From a virus, in IMG/VR virus record IMGVR_UViG_3300022891_000005, positions 1 to 44,307 of that record: a DNA stretch of 44,307 nt; one strand, given 5' to 3'. Positions 31,730-39,306 of this stretch are shown here, one piece after another (the first letter of the stretch is position 1; each line of letters starts with the position of its first letter). Position numbers and translations under genes: made by a program. Under the pieces are notes generated by a model. The model had not been told where the DNA came from, searched no databases, and worked only from the letters and a program-made list of their open reading frames with translations.

Positions 31730-31905
31730 CCATCGCGAACAAGCAACGCCGCGCCCGCCGATGGGCACGCTACGTCAACCACTATGGCCACATCCCCATG
31801 GTGACCATAGGTGGATGGGGCGCCATCAGTGCCATGAACTACGGCCGGATTCGCGGCGAGTACTACCACGTCCGACGTCAGGCGAAGAGGAGGTTTGGAT
31901 CATGA
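31726..31905 (+). CDS. small basic protein before helicase
   Basis: Encodes 59 aa, very basic (KQRRARRWARYVNHYG; HVRRQAKRRFGS), overlapping the helicase start by four bases. It may bind nucleic acid or the helicase. No family is recognised. Confidence 0.62.
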   Translation: MTIANKQRRARRWARYVNHYGHIPMVTIGGWGAISAMNYGRIRGEYYHVRRQAKRRFGS

Positions 31906-33818
31906 CCATCCAACTGCGTCAATACCAACTCGACGCGCTCGACGCCGAGGCTCGGCACCGGGCCGAGCACCCCGAGGAGACGCGCCTGGCCATCGTGCTG
32001 CCAACCGGCGCCGGCAAGACGATCACCTTCGCTGAGCGGGCGCGGCGCTTCCTGGCGGAGGCCTTCAACGACATCACGGTCTTTCCACATCAGCGCGTTC
32101 TCATCCTCGTGCACACCGACGAACTGACCCAACAGGCGTACGCCAAGGTCAAGCTCGTGGTCGGTGACGCCTGGACCGTCGGCATCGTCAAGGCCGAGCG
32201 CGACGAGATGGATGCGGATATCGTCATCGGCAGCGTGGCGACGCTGGCTAATCCGGAACGCCGGGCGCGCATCACCGACGTCGGCCTCGTGATCGTGGAC
32301 GAGTGCCACCACGCCACCGCGGCCAGCTACCAGGCCATCATGCGGCACTTCGGGTGCATGATCGCCGGTCCCGAAACGGGCAAGCGTGCAGGCAATACCT
32401 GCATCTGCCCCATCCTGCCGCGGCATCACGAGGGAGCCTGCCCTCAAGGCACGTTGACTCCCGCGCTCGGCTTCACGGCCACCTTGGAGCGCGGCGACGG
32501 CCAGGGGCTCGGCGAGATCTGGCAGGACGTGGCCTACTCGCGTGACGTCTCGTGGGGGGTGCGTAAGGGCTTCCTGGTCAACCCGGTCGGCTACCGGCTG
32601 GAGATCGAGCCGGGAGTCTTCCGCGCTCGTCACTCCGGTGACGTGCATGAGATCGCGGACCGCATTTTCTCCACCAATCCGGCCGATCAGGATGCGCAGC
32701 TCGTCGAGGGGCTGGCGCCTGAGAGGATCGTGGAGAAGTGGCTTCAGCTCGCGGCCGGCCTCTGTGACGAGTGCCTGGAAGCGGTAGACGCGCTCAACGC
32801 GCCGGCCATGCCGTCCTACTGCCCGAACGGCTGCCTCGGCAAGGCACGCCCCACGGTCGCCTTCATGCCGCTGGTCCGGTCTGCCCGCATGCTCGCGCTG
32901 TGCTTCAACGATGCCGGCATCCGGGCCGACGTGATTCACGGCGACATGCCGTCATGGCAGCGGCGCGAGGCACTCGCGGCCTACGAGGCTGGTGAGATCC
33001 AAGTCCTGGTCAACGCCATGGTGCTTACGGAGGGGTGGGACTCGCCGCGCACGAAGTGCGTGATCGTCGGGCGCCCGACGAAGAGCCGCTCCCTGTTCGT
33101 CCAGATGGCCGGTCGCGGCCTGCGCCCGGTGCCCGGCGTCCCAGTGGAGGAGCAGGACTGCATCCTCATCACCGTCGCGGACGCGACCACCGACCTGTGC
33201 AGCGTGGCAGACCTCTCCGATCGGCCGTTGGACCGCAAGGCCGAAGGCTCCCTGGTGGCGATGGAGGACCAGTGGAACATCGGCAAGGAGCTGGACGAGG
33301 CCAACCGGCAGAAGCTTTGGACAGGCCACGTCGATCCGGTCGAGTTCGATCCGCTGGTCAAGCGCTCCAGCAAGGTCTGGCGCGCCACCGAGCACGGCAC
33401 GCCGTTCCTGCCGATCAGCATCGATCGCGAGTACGTCTTCATCGTGGGCACGTCGGTGTTCGTCTACGAGGAGCACTCGGTGCCGATGAAGACGCACCGG
33501 CACCGGCGCGTTCGTCGCCTCCACAATGATCTTCCCGATCTCGAACTGGCCCTGACCGTCGCCGAGCAGGAAGCCGAGGAGCGCGGCGGAGACATCGGCC
33601 GGCTCATCGCCGATCGCAACCGGCCGTGGCGCAAACAGGTGCCGAGCCAGGAGCTTCAGGAGTACGCGGAGCGTCTCGGGCTCGGGCCGCAGGTGGCCGC
33701 GATCCTGGCGAGCAAGGCGGGCGGTAAGGCCGGGAAGGTGTCGGACCTGATCGCCAAGACGGTAGCTACCAGGGCACTGGAGCCTATGGTTCAGAAGATC
33801 AAGGAGGCGACGAAGTGA
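31902..33818 (+). CDS. SF2 DEAD/DEAH-type helicase with Zn-binding insertions
   Basis: Encodes 638 aa from ATG 31902 (MTIQLRQYQLDALDA), overlapping the previous stop. Motif I is LPTGAGKT (33-40), motif II DECHH (133-137), and motif VI QMAGRGLRP. Two Cys-rich inserts, CICPILPRHHEGAC and CDECLEAV...YCPNGC, lie between the RecA lobes. The SSL2/RAD25-like core is common in actinophage early operons and may act in replication or repair. The C-terminal 150 residues are helical. Confidence 0.9.
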   Translation: MTIQLRQYQLDALDAEARHRAEHPEETRLAIVLPTGAGKTITFAERARRFLAEAFNDITVFPHQRVLILVHTDELTQQAYAKVKLVVGDAWTVGIVKAERDEMDADIVIGSVATLANPERRARITDVGLVIVDECHHATAASYQAIMRHFGCMIAGPETGKRAGNTCICPILPRHHEGACPQGTLTPALGFTATLERGDGQGLGEIWQDVAYSRDVSWGVRKGFLVNPVGYRLEIEPGVFRARHSGDVHEIADRIFSTNPADQDAQLVEGLAPERIVEKWLQLAAGLCDECLEAVDALNAPAMPSYCPNGCLGKARPTVAFMPLVRSARMLALCFNDAGIRADVIHGDMPSWQRREALAAYEAGEIQVLVNAMVLTEGWDSPRTKCVIVGRPTKSRSLFVQMAGRGLRPVPGVPVEEQDCILITVADATTDLCSVADLSDRPLDRKAEGSLVAMEDQWNIGKELDEANRQKLWTGHVDPVEFDPLVKRSSKVWRATEHGTPFLPISIDREYVFIVGTSVFVYEEHSVPMKTHRHRRVRRLHNDLPDLELALTVAEQEAEERGGDIGRLIADRNRPWRKQVPSQELQEYAERLGLGPQVAAILASKAGGKAGKVSDLIAKTVATRALEPMVQKIKEATK

Positions 33819-33994
33819 GCGGCAGCATGTATGTCAACGGCTCTGACCAGGACGCGCAACTGATCATCAACCAGGACGGATGTGCGGACGATGAGGTGCG
33901 CCTGGCGATCTTGAACCATGACGAGGGCGAGGCTGCTTACCTCATCGTGGAAAAGGCTGAGCTGTTGAAGCGGATCAAGGAGGCCACGAAGTGA
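33815..33994 (+). CDS. small acidic protein
   Basis: Encodes 59 aa from GTG 33815 in a GTGA overlap. It is acidic and ends KRIKEATK, almost the same as the helicase end (KIKEATK). In both genes this codon run supplies the AAGGAGG Shine-Dalgarno for the next GTG, so the likeness serves translation. The function is unknown. Confidence 0.65.
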   Translation: MSGSMYVNGSDQDAQLIINQDGCADDEVRLAILNHDEGEAAYLIVEKAELLKRIKEATK

Positions 33995-34110
33995 GCGAGG
34001 GAGTCTGCGGCAGGTGCGCCGGCGCTGGCAAGGTTGACGCCTACAACTCGACATCCAAGAAGATCGAGACGAAGACCTGCCCCGTCTGCAAGGGCAGTGG
34101 TAGGCGATGA
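33991..34110 (+). CDS. DnaJ-type Zn-finger micro-protein
   Basis: Encodes 39 aa: CGRCAGAGKV ... CPVCKGSGRR, two CxxCxGxG motifs as in the DnaJ central domain, with nothing else. It uses a GTG start with AAGGAGG from the upstream gene. A similar protein is encoded at 41104. The role is unknown. Confidence 0.75.
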   Translation: MSEGVCGRCAGAGKVDAYNSTSKKIETKTCPVCKGSGRR

Positions 34111-34370
34111 CGCCGGCTCACTGCTACATCTGCAACGGTGATCACGCTCCGGACGACGCGTGTGTGCGTCCGGAGCGGGCACCCGCCACTGACCTCTTCG
34201 ACGATGCCGGCCAGGAGAGCGCATCCCCGTTCGGTCCGGTCTTCGCGGCCACGTTCGAGTCCGAGGACGCGTGCTGTGGCGAGGGCATCCTGCCCGGCGA
34301 AGACATCCGCGCGGACGGCCAGGGCGGATGGATCCACGCGGACGACGGTTGCGAGAGGATGGCCTCGTGA
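34107..34370 (+). CDS. small Cys-containing acidic protein
   Basis: Encodes 87 aa. It begins MTPAHCYICNGDHAPDDAC (CxxC plus H and C) and has a second cluster, EDACCGEGI, and a terminal DDGC. This may be a Zn knuckle followed by an acidic domain. It is coupled by ATGA and GTGA overlaps. Confidence 0.68.
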   Translation: MTPAHCYICNGDHAPDDACVRPERAPATDLFDDAGQESASPFGPVFAATFESEDACCGEGILPGEDIRADGQGGWIHADDGCERMAS

Positions 34371-34486
34371 AGTGCCGGTGTGGCCGTCCGGTCAACAAGC
34401 AGGGTCACAGGTGCTGCGCGATGTGCTGGCTCGGGTACGGCACGCACTCCAAGCTGTGCCGCAAGAGGAACGGGGGAACGCCGTGA
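34367..34486 (+). CDS. Cys-rich micro-protein
   Basis: Encodes 39 aa from GTG 34367: CRCGRPVN..GHRCCAMCW...HSKLC, with seven Cys and two His in a basic background. It probably folds around one or two Zn ions. Confidence 0.68.
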   Translation: MKCRCGRPVNKQGHRCCAMCWLGYGTHSKLCRKRNGGTP

Positions 34487-34650
34487 ACCTCAGGACCATC
34501 ATCGTCAACAACAGGGACTGCGCCTGTTGTCACTGCGATGCACAGGAGCGAGCGCGTGTGCTCGCCGAGAGGTGCGGTTGCCGGATATCGCGTACCCATC
34601 TCGGTGTGGCCATCGCGCAGATCGAGGTCGAACGAGAGGCTAAGAAGTGA
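34483..34650 (+). CDS. Cys-rich small protein
   Basis: Encodes 55 aa from GTG 34483: DCACCHCDAQERARVLAERCGCRIS, then an acidic helix. Six Cys and one His suggest metal binding. It is the third consecutive Cys-rich micro-gene. Confidence 0.65.
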   Translation: MNLRTIIVNNRDCACCHCDAQERARVLAERCGCRISRTHLGVAIAQIEVEREAKK

Positions 34651-34841
34651 CCGAGAGCAGATACGGCAAGGCATTCGATCAAGTGGCGGACGAATGGGCA
34701 CGGCTTGAGGACGAGCATGACCGAATGCACCCGGACCGGTCCGACTGTGGTGGAGTCGGGGCCTGCCCGATGATGGCAGCCGCGGTGGACAACCAGCACA
34801 CCATGATCAACATCCTGAATGAACGGCGGAAGCGCGCGTGA
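34647..34841 (+). CDS. small acidic helical protein
   Basis: Encodes 64 aa from GTG 34647. It is helical with a short GVGACPMM segment and ends in basic residues (NERRKRA). It is coupled to the nuclease gene by a GTGA overlap. The function is unknown. Confidence 0.62.
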   Translation: MTESRYGKAFDQVADEWARLEDEHDRMHPDRSDCGGVGACPMMAAAVDNQHTMINILNERRKRA

Positions 34842-35800
34842 CCGACCTTGATCTGTTCGACGACGTTCCGCCGGAGCCGGAGTACCGCGTCCAGGCCGGC
34901 CGCTACCGCTTCCCGCCGCCGCCCGGCGTCGCGCCGAATCCCCGCGGCTGGATGCGTGCGAGCAACCTTGCCGGCGCGTTCAGTGACCAGCGCGCCTTGC
35001 AGCTCTGGTTGGAGAAGCGCACGCTGCTCGGTCTGCTGGCTGATGATGGGGTGATCTTCGATGAACTCGCTGCCATCCCGGACGGCCGGCTCACCGACGA
35101 GCTGATCCAGGAGTTCGCTGAGAAGGCGCGTACCGCGGCCGGCGCGGTCGGTGCGCGCCACGGCACGGCGCGGCACGAGATGCTTCAGCACTACTTGGAG
35201 ACGGGCGAGGTCGCCGGCCATCGGCGCATGCGCTTTCAGCTCGAAGAGCTGATCGAGGTGATGGAGCAGCACGAGTTGGACTTCGTCCCCGGTTGGTCCG
35301 AGCGCGCCGTCTGGCATTCGATCGCGGGCGGCACGATGGGCCGCATGGACGGCCGGGTGCTGTGCCGGCGCACCGGCCAGGTGGGCGTGATCGACCTGAA
35401 GACGCAGCGCCGCTTCTGGACGTATCAGGAGATCTGCGCGCAGCAGTGGACCTATGACTCTGCCGAGTGGGCATGGGAGGGACCGGAAGGTCCGGGCGGT
35501 CGATGGGTGCCGTATCAGAAGCCTGAACTGACCAAGGGGAAGTACGTCACTCCGGACCGCAATAGCCTCATCGGTCGGCCGGGCGGCATGTGCGAAGGCA
35601 AGCGCGTGGCGATCATCGCGCACATGCCGTCCACGGGTGGCCCGGTCGAGCTGCACGAGGTCGATCTGGAGTACGGCGCGCAGGTGGCCGCGGTCGCCGC
35701 GGCGAACACGGAGCTGCGTAGCCGCGGCAAGAGCGTGGCGAAAGGTCGCGGCGTCGGGGGCTTGCGGCCCATGCTTTCCTCAGCTATAGTAGAGGCATAG
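34838..35800 (+). CDS. PD-(D/E)XK (Cas4/RecB-like) nuclease
   Basis: Encodes 320 aa from GTG 34838. The core contains GTARHEMLQHYL (about 109-120), MGRMDGRVL (D171) and VIDLKTQ (D186, K188) followed by a Q/Y helix (YQEICAQQWTYDSA), which match the RecB/Cas4 nuclease motifs I-IV. No four-Cys FeS cluster is visible, unlike typical Cas4. It probably processes DNA ends for recombination with the SSB-like protein downstream. Its last codons contain the promoter at 35762-35790. Confidence 0.82.
   Translation: MTDLDLFDDVPPEPEYRVQAGRYRFPPPPGVAPNPRGWMRASNLAGAFSDQRALQLWLEKRTLLGLLADDGVIFDELAAIPDGRLTDELIQEFAEKARTAAGAVGARHGTARHEMLQHYLETGEVAGHRRMRFQLEELIEVMEQHELDFVPGWSERAVWHSIAGGTMGRMDGRVLCRRTGQVGVIDLKTQRRFWTYQEICAQQWTYDSAEWAWEGPEGPGGRWVPYQKPELTKGKYVTPDRNSLIGRPGGMCEGKRVAIIAHMPSTGGPVELHEVDLEYGAQVAAVAAANTELRSRGKSVAKGRGVGGLRPMLSSAIVEA
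35762..35790 (+). promoter_or_regulatory. TATAGT promoter for structured leader and SSB-like gene
   Basis: TTGCGG, 17-bp spacer, TATAGT. The expected +1 is ATA (35797) rather than ATG, so this member makes a long untranslated leader. It is embedded in the end of the nuclease gene. Confidence 0.75.
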
Positions 35801-36189
35801 GACGGAGTTGCCGGTACGACCTCCCAATGTCTGAACCGGAGCAAGGCCCTGGAACATCGAAGACGTCCGCCAGGTAGCTGTTCAATTGGTCTGGTGGAAT
35901 GCAGGTCAAGTCCTCTCGGAGCGGAGGGGCGCCGGCCACGGGAGTCCTGTCGGGAACCGTGCGGTCAGCGAGCGACAGGGGCGCCGATCCCGTAATGCCG
36001 GCTTGCCGGCGTGCCGGACGGACGCTCGGGAGCCAGACCCGACGGCGTGCGGTTGGTCACCGTCGGTGGTCGGTGGTTCGATCCCATCGGGGACCGCGAG
36101 GGGGTGGCAGCGTGACAGCATTCTTTTGCCGATCGGGTCACCCCCTCACTCACAAGAACAAGATCAAGCGGAAGAGGACACACAAGCGC
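35797..36189 (+). ncRNA. about 390-base structured leader or small RNA with tRNA 3'-half-like element
   Basis: No convincing gene lies here. Stems seen: CCGCCAG/CTGGTGG (35867-35873/35891-35897), CCTGTCG/CGACAGG (35946-35952/35973-35979) and CCGACGG/CCGTCGG (36039-36045/36060-36066). At 36072-36096 a perfect tRNA T-arm (GGTGG-TTCGATC-CCATC) is followed by GGGGACCG, like an acceptor 3' strand. No matching 5' half was found, so this is not a complete tRNA. It could be an untranslated regulatory RNA, a decayed tRNA or an attP-like tRNA fragment. Confidence 0.5.
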
Positions 36190-36765
36190 ATGACGGACAA
36201 CACGAACGCCACCGAAGATCTCGAACTCTACGACGACGCGAAAGCGGAGTTCCCCTCGAAGTACGACCTGAAGGATCGCCTGGTGGCGATTTGGGTCACC
36301 GGCAAGGAAGGCTCCCGCGCCGGCCAGGAGGGGAAGACCTACCCGTGGATCGAGACGATCACCCTCGTACTCGACGATCCCGAAGGCAAGACCGGCTGGG
36401 ACGGCATGGTCAAGAACGAGCACGGGGACATGGTCGAGACCCTTGTGCCACCCGTCGAGGACGAGGGCCCGGCGCGACTGGACAACTTCCAGTGGTCCGC
36501 GACCGGCATCGTGACGCGGCTTCAGCCGCGGCTAAAGCTGAAGGACAAGAAGACGGACGCTCCGATCTACCGGCCGATGATCGGCCGGATCAACGAGCGC
36601 AGGTCCACGGTCCGTGGTCGCAACAACCCGTGGTCCATCGCGGAGAAGACGCCGGAAGACTTGGCGACCATCCAGAAGTACGCGGACAAGATCCGGGCGA
36701 TCACGGCCGAGGTGAAGGCCACCCGCGAGGGCGGCAGCACCTCGGACACGAACGACTTCGAGTAG
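36190..36765 (+). CDS. putative single-stranded DNA-binding protein
   Basis: Encodes 191 aa from ATG 36190. Beta-rich segments (DRLVAIWVTGKEG, TYPWIETITLVLDD, FQWSATGIVTRLQPRLK) fit an OB-type fold, and the short acidic tail TSDTNDFE resembles SSB C-terminal tips that recruit partners. It follows a Cas4-like nuclease, a common pairing in phage recombination modules. The long leader upstream suggests post-transcriptional control. The SSB assignment is an inference. Confidence 0.6.
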   Translation: MTDNTNATEDLELYDDAKAEFPSKYDLKDRLVAIWVTGKEGSRAGQEGKTYPWIETITLVLDDPEGKTGWDGMVKNEHGDMVETLVPPVEDEGPARLDNFQWSATGIVTRLQPRLKLKDKKTDAPIYRPMIGRINERRSTVRGRNNPWSIAEKTPEDLATIQKYADKIRAITAEVKATREGGSTSDTNDFE

Positions 36766-36920
36766 GTCTTTCCAGGGCAGCGCTTTCCCTCCGTAAGGCG
36801 CCGATCCGCGTCGTTGCTCCGGGCGTGCCCGATACGGAGCACTCTGCGAGGCTCGGACTGCCGCCATGGTCCGGGCCTCGCGCTCATTGACGGACATCTA
36901 ATTGTTAAGAAGGTTAACAG

Positions 36921-37136
36921 ATGCAGCATGTTCTTCTGAGTTTTGATGGAGTCGCTGTCGGCCTGATCGAGGGATTGACTCGAGCCCTGACCCCTCCGCC
37001 GAACGAGTATGAGCAGGCTCGCGACGCGGACGGTGATCTGCTCTGGATCGATGACCGCGGCTTTACGCAGTACACCGTCTCCGGCAAGGCGACGCCAAGA
37101 GATGGCTGGCGCCCGCTCTACGTCAAAAAAGGCTGA
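36921..37136 (+). CDS. small acidic protein, unknown
   Basis: Encodes 71 aa with AAGAAGG at ideal spacing inside a GTTAA-N5-TTAAC dyad. It is acidic and aromatic (DADGDLLWIDDRGFTQYTV). The 155 bases before it (36766-36920) hold hairpins but no promoter of the TATAGT family that I can see. Confidence 0.68.
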   Translation: MQHVLLSFDGVAVGLIEGLTRALTPPPNEYEQARDADGDLLWIDDRGFTQYTVSGKATPRDGWRPLYVKKG

Positions 37137-37137
37137 C

Positions 37138-37344
37138 ATGAGTAGCTACCAGGAGATCGAGCGTCACTCGCTCGGCATCGGCACGGAAGCGCTCTATGTG
37201 GCAGACGAGACGAATCATGCGCAGTGGATCTCGGACGACTTCGTCGAGAAGTTCGGCGGACAGGAGCCGGACATCCCGGTCATGATGGCTTGCGACACCT
37301 GCGGTGATCAGCACCAATGGAGAAAGGTCTACGTGAAGGCATGA
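37138..37344 (+). CDS. small protein with CDTCGD motif
   Basis: Encodes 68 aa from ATG 37138, one base after the previous stop. It has one CxxC (MACDTCGDQHQW) near the end with an adjacent His. Its stop overlaps the hydrolase start by ATGA. The function is unknown. Confidence 0.65.
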   Translation: MSSYQEIERHSLGIGTEALYVADETNHAQWISDDFVEKFGGQEPDIPVMMACDTCGDQHQWRKVYVKA

Positions 37345-38147
37345 GCCCACACTGGGAAGACAAGATCGAGTCGGCTCGCTGGGAGGCCGGTAAGCCCGTG
37401 CGCGCTATCCGCTCCCTGGCCGATCTGCGGCCGGGGGACATCATGTTCGGCCCTATCGGCGGCATCGTGCCCGGCCTGTTCCCGGTCGGCGCCGGTCAGG
37501 CGCTGCTGGGTGAGGTCTTCCGCTCCGGCGTCATGTCGTCCCGGCACGTCGGGGTGGTGGTGGAAGCGGCGGAGCGGCGAGGCGAGTCGCCGGCCGAGGC
37601 GGCATCCATGATTGTCCCCGATCTCCAGTGGGTGACCACGCGCGACGATCGACTGATCATGAAGGGTCCTCGCCTCGTCCAGGCCATGCCCCACGGCGCC
37701 GAAGAGATCGAGCTGACTGAGGCAGCGCACTGGACGGACCGCCACGCGTACGTGCGCATCCCCGAGGACTACCCCGGGCAGGGCAGCGACGCCGCGGCCA
37801 TCGCGCGCCTGTTCGTCTCGGAGCGGGTGCCGTACTCCTTCCTCTCCTACGCCGCGCTCATCGCCTGGAAGTGGGGGTGGAAGGCGGAGCGGCTGGAGCG
37901 GTGGATCGATCGGCGCCGGCCGACCGTTGCGCCCTTCCCCCGCCCCCCTTTCGCGCTCGCAGGGAAGACCGTAGGTGCGCAGCTCCCCTGCGAGGCCATC
38001 TGCTCCGTGCTCGCGGATCAGGCGTGGTCGCTGGCCGGCAAACGGGTCATGGAGGGTGTGCCGCACCAGGCGGTGACGCCCGGCGCCATGGCCGCGCGGC
38101 TGTTCGCCATGCAGGGCATCGAGTGGGGTGGGAAGGGGTTTCTGTGA
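37341..38147 (+). CDS. permuted NlpC/P60-like (papain-fold) hydrolase candidate
   Basis: Encodes 268 aa from ATG 37341 (ATGA). It opens with LRPGDIMFGPIGG, then SSRHVGVVV (H69) and PRLVQAMPHGAEEIEL, and later has LPCEAICSVLADQAW (C217, C221). The order GD-x-x..H..V first and CS-x-L-x-x-x-AW last is that of permuted NlpC/P60 (YiiX/C92-type) cysteine hydrolases, with C221 and H69 as the probable pair. It could cleave an amide or acyl bond of a peptide or lipid. It sits in the early/middle operon and not with lysis genes, which hints at a host-takeover or counter-defence role. Confidence 0.65.
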   Translation: MSPHWEDKIESARWEAGKPVRAIRSLADLRPGDIMFGPIGGIVPGLFPVGAGQALLGEVFRSGVMSSRHVGVVVEAAERRGESPAEAASMIVPDLQWVTTRDDRLIMKGPRLVQAMPHGAEEIELTEAAHWTDRHAYVRIPEDYPGQGSDAAAIARLFVSERVPYSFLSYAALIAWKWGWKAERLERWIDRRRPTVAPFPRPPFALAGKTVGAQLPCEAICSVLADQAWSLAGKRVMEGVPHQAVTPGAMAARLFAMQGIEWGGKGFL

Positions 38148-38275
38148 CCCTCTGGCTCCTACTGGCTGTGCTCGGCATGGCCTGCCTGCTGGTCACGCTG
38201 GCGCTCGTGGTCGAGCTTGAGGATGCCGGGACGGTGCCGGTGGAGCCGGCGCGGCATCGCATGATCGAAAGCTAG
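38144..38275 (+). CDS. small single-helix membrane protein
   Basis: Encodes 43 aa from GTG 38144 in a GTGA overlap. Residues 2-24 are one hydrophobic helix (TLWLLLAVLGMACLLVTLAL), followed by an acidic then basic tail. It may anchor or partner the preceding hydrolase. Confidence 0.65.
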   Translation: MTLWLLLAVLGMACLLVTLALVVELEDAGTVPVEPARHRMIES

Positions 38276-38364
38276 GATGCACGATCGCAGGCCTCGGAGC
38301 TTCATCGCCCGGGGCCTGTCGCTTGCGCTGGAATTGAAACGTGTCAAACGTGGGCAAAAAGGAA

Positions 38365-38382
38365 GGGCCCCTCGCGGGGCCC
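38365..38382. terminator. terminator between convergent operons
   Basis: GGGCCCC-TCGC-GGGGCCC. On the minus strand it is followed by TTCCTTTTT, a good intrinsic terminator for the gene ending at 38390, and it also faces the rightward operon ending at 38275. Confidence 0.8.
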
Positions 38383-38389
38383 CGCTCCC

Positions 38390-38557
38390 TCAGCTCGCCG
38401 GCTGGATGAAGTACTCCGGCCGCGGCTCACCCTCCCGCTCGCCACCTTCCTCGAAGTCGCTGAGGAGGTAGCTCATCTCCCGCTCCATCTTGGCCTTGCT
38501 GCCCTCGTCGATGATCTCAAGGCCGTCGCCCTCGTCGATCGCCAGTTGGTATGTCAT
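38390..38557 (-). CDS. small acidic protein, single-gene unit
   Basis: Encodes 55 aa from ATG 38557, with GGAG before it. It is very acidic (AIDEGDGLEIIDEG; LLSDFEEGGEREGEPRPEY), a composition seen in DNA-mimic or antirestriction proteins, though this is only suggestive. It is transcribed from its own TATAGT promoter at 38588. Confidence 0.7.
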   Translation of the reverse strand: MTYQLAIDEGDGLEIIDEGSKAKMEREMSYLLSDFEEGGEREGEPRPEYFIQPAS

Positions 38558-38587
38558 CTCCGGCCCCTCCCTCTCGCTTATATGTCT

Positions 38588-38617
38588 ACTATAGCAGAGG
38601 AAGGGAGGGGGTCGCAA
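38588..38617 (-). promoter_or_regulatory. TATAGT promoter with leader (gene at 38557)
   Basis: TTGCGA, 18-bp spacer, TATAGT, then AGACATATAAGCGAGAGGG, a leader nearly identical to that of the promoter at 38847. Confidence 0.78.
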
Positions 38618-38636
38618 CCCCCTCCCCCGAGATTCC

Positions 38637-38807
38637 TCAGGCCTTGTTCGCCCGGACCCAATCGGAGCCGTGGGCCGGCGTCTTGCTCGCCTCGATGTCT
38701 GCCTGCATCCGGGCGCGGGTGCTGTTGACCTGGCTCTCCGGCACCGCCCGGGTCACCCGGACCTTGTCGCCGTCGTTCGCCACTCGCTCGACCTTGAAGA
38801 GGCCCAT
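38637..38807 (-). CDS. small charged protein, single-gene unit
   Basis: Encodes 56 aa from ATG 38807 with AAGGAG at ideal spacing (MGLFKVERVANDGDKVRVTR...). It is mixed charged, a beta hairpin then a helix. It is a separate transcription unit with its own promoter (38847). The function is unknown. Confidence 0.72.
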   Translation of the reverse strand: MGLFKVERVANDGDKVRVTRAVPESQVNSTRARMQADIEASKTPAHGSDWVRANKA

Positions 38808-38846
38808 TTCCGTCTCCTTCGTTCGTTCCCGCTTGCTTATATATCT

Positions 38847-38875
38847 ACTATAGCAGAGGAAAGGAGGGGCCGCAA
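38847..38875 (-). promoter_or_regulatory. TATAGT promoter with leader (gene at 38807)
   Basis: TTGCGG, 17-bp spacer, TATAGT, AGATATATAAGCAAGCGGG leader. It is back to back with 38880-38907, only four bases separating the two -35 boxes. Confidence 0.78.
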
Positions 38876-38879
38876 CCCC

Positions 38880-38907
38880 TTGCGCAGAATCTTTCCTCTG
38901 CTATAGT
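38880..38907 (+). promoter_or_regulatory. TATAGT promoter, leaderless (gene at 38914)
   Basis: TTGCGC, 16-bp spacer, TATAGT, AGAGGC, ATG. It starts the rightward accessory operon that includes the DUF2637-like gene. Confidence 0.8.
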
Positions 38908-38913
38908 AGAGGC

Positions 38914-39093
38914 ATGGACAAGGTGAGCGACGACCTCAAGCCGATGTTCGGCGTCTGGTACCGCAACACCGAGCATCCCTGGATGCTCGGCAAGGTCACC
39001 GGCGTGGGGCTGGACTACGTCGAGGTGACGGCGACCGACGGCATCGGCACCTGCACGCACGAAGAGTTCGCACAGATGTGGGAGTTGATCTAG
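38914..39093 (+). CDS. small protein, first gene of accessory operon
   Basis: Encodes 59 aa, leaderless by position (MDKVSDDLKPMFGVWYRNTE...). It is a small beta-rich domain with LGKVTGVGLDYVEVTATDG, and is acidic. The next gene starts directly after its stop. The function is unknown. Confidence 0.7.
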   Translation: MDKVSDDLKPMFGVWYRNTEHPWMLGKVTGVGLDYVEVTATDGIGTCTHEEFAQMWELI

Positions 39094-39306
39094 ATGGCAA
39101 AGCTGATGCTGATCGGCTCAGTCGCCCAGGTCGAGTTGACCAGCGACTCGCTCGAAGGTCAAGTATTCGCCACCTGCGTGATACATCCCGCCTTCAGGCG
39201 GGAGTACGGCGGACTCTGCTCCTGGGCAGCGCGCTATGACGACATGAACGACGCGACCGGGTACGCCGCGGATCACGCGGACACAGGAAGGCAGGATGCA
39301 TCGTGA
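39094..39306 (+). CDS. small protein, unknown
   Basis: Encodes 70 aa with the ATG immediately after the previous stop, so it depends on coupling. It is beta-rich then acidic (KLMLIGSVAQVELTSDSLEG; YDDMNDATGYAADHAD). No family is recognised. Confidence 0.66.
   Translation: MAKLMLIGSVAQVELTSDSLEGQVFATCVIHPAFRREYGGLCSWAARYDDMNDATGYAADHADTGRQDAS

Noticed and set aside
34838-35800. Genuine Cas4 of a CRISPR adaptation system
   Set aside because: Only the PD-(D/E)XK core is visible; no FeS-cluster cysteines and no cas genes or repeats nearby.
36022-36096. Complete tRNA gene ending at the T-arm near 36088
   Set aside because: The T-arm and acceptor-like 3' strand are good, but no GGTCCCC-like 5' acceptor strand, D-arm or anticodon stem could be paired upstream.
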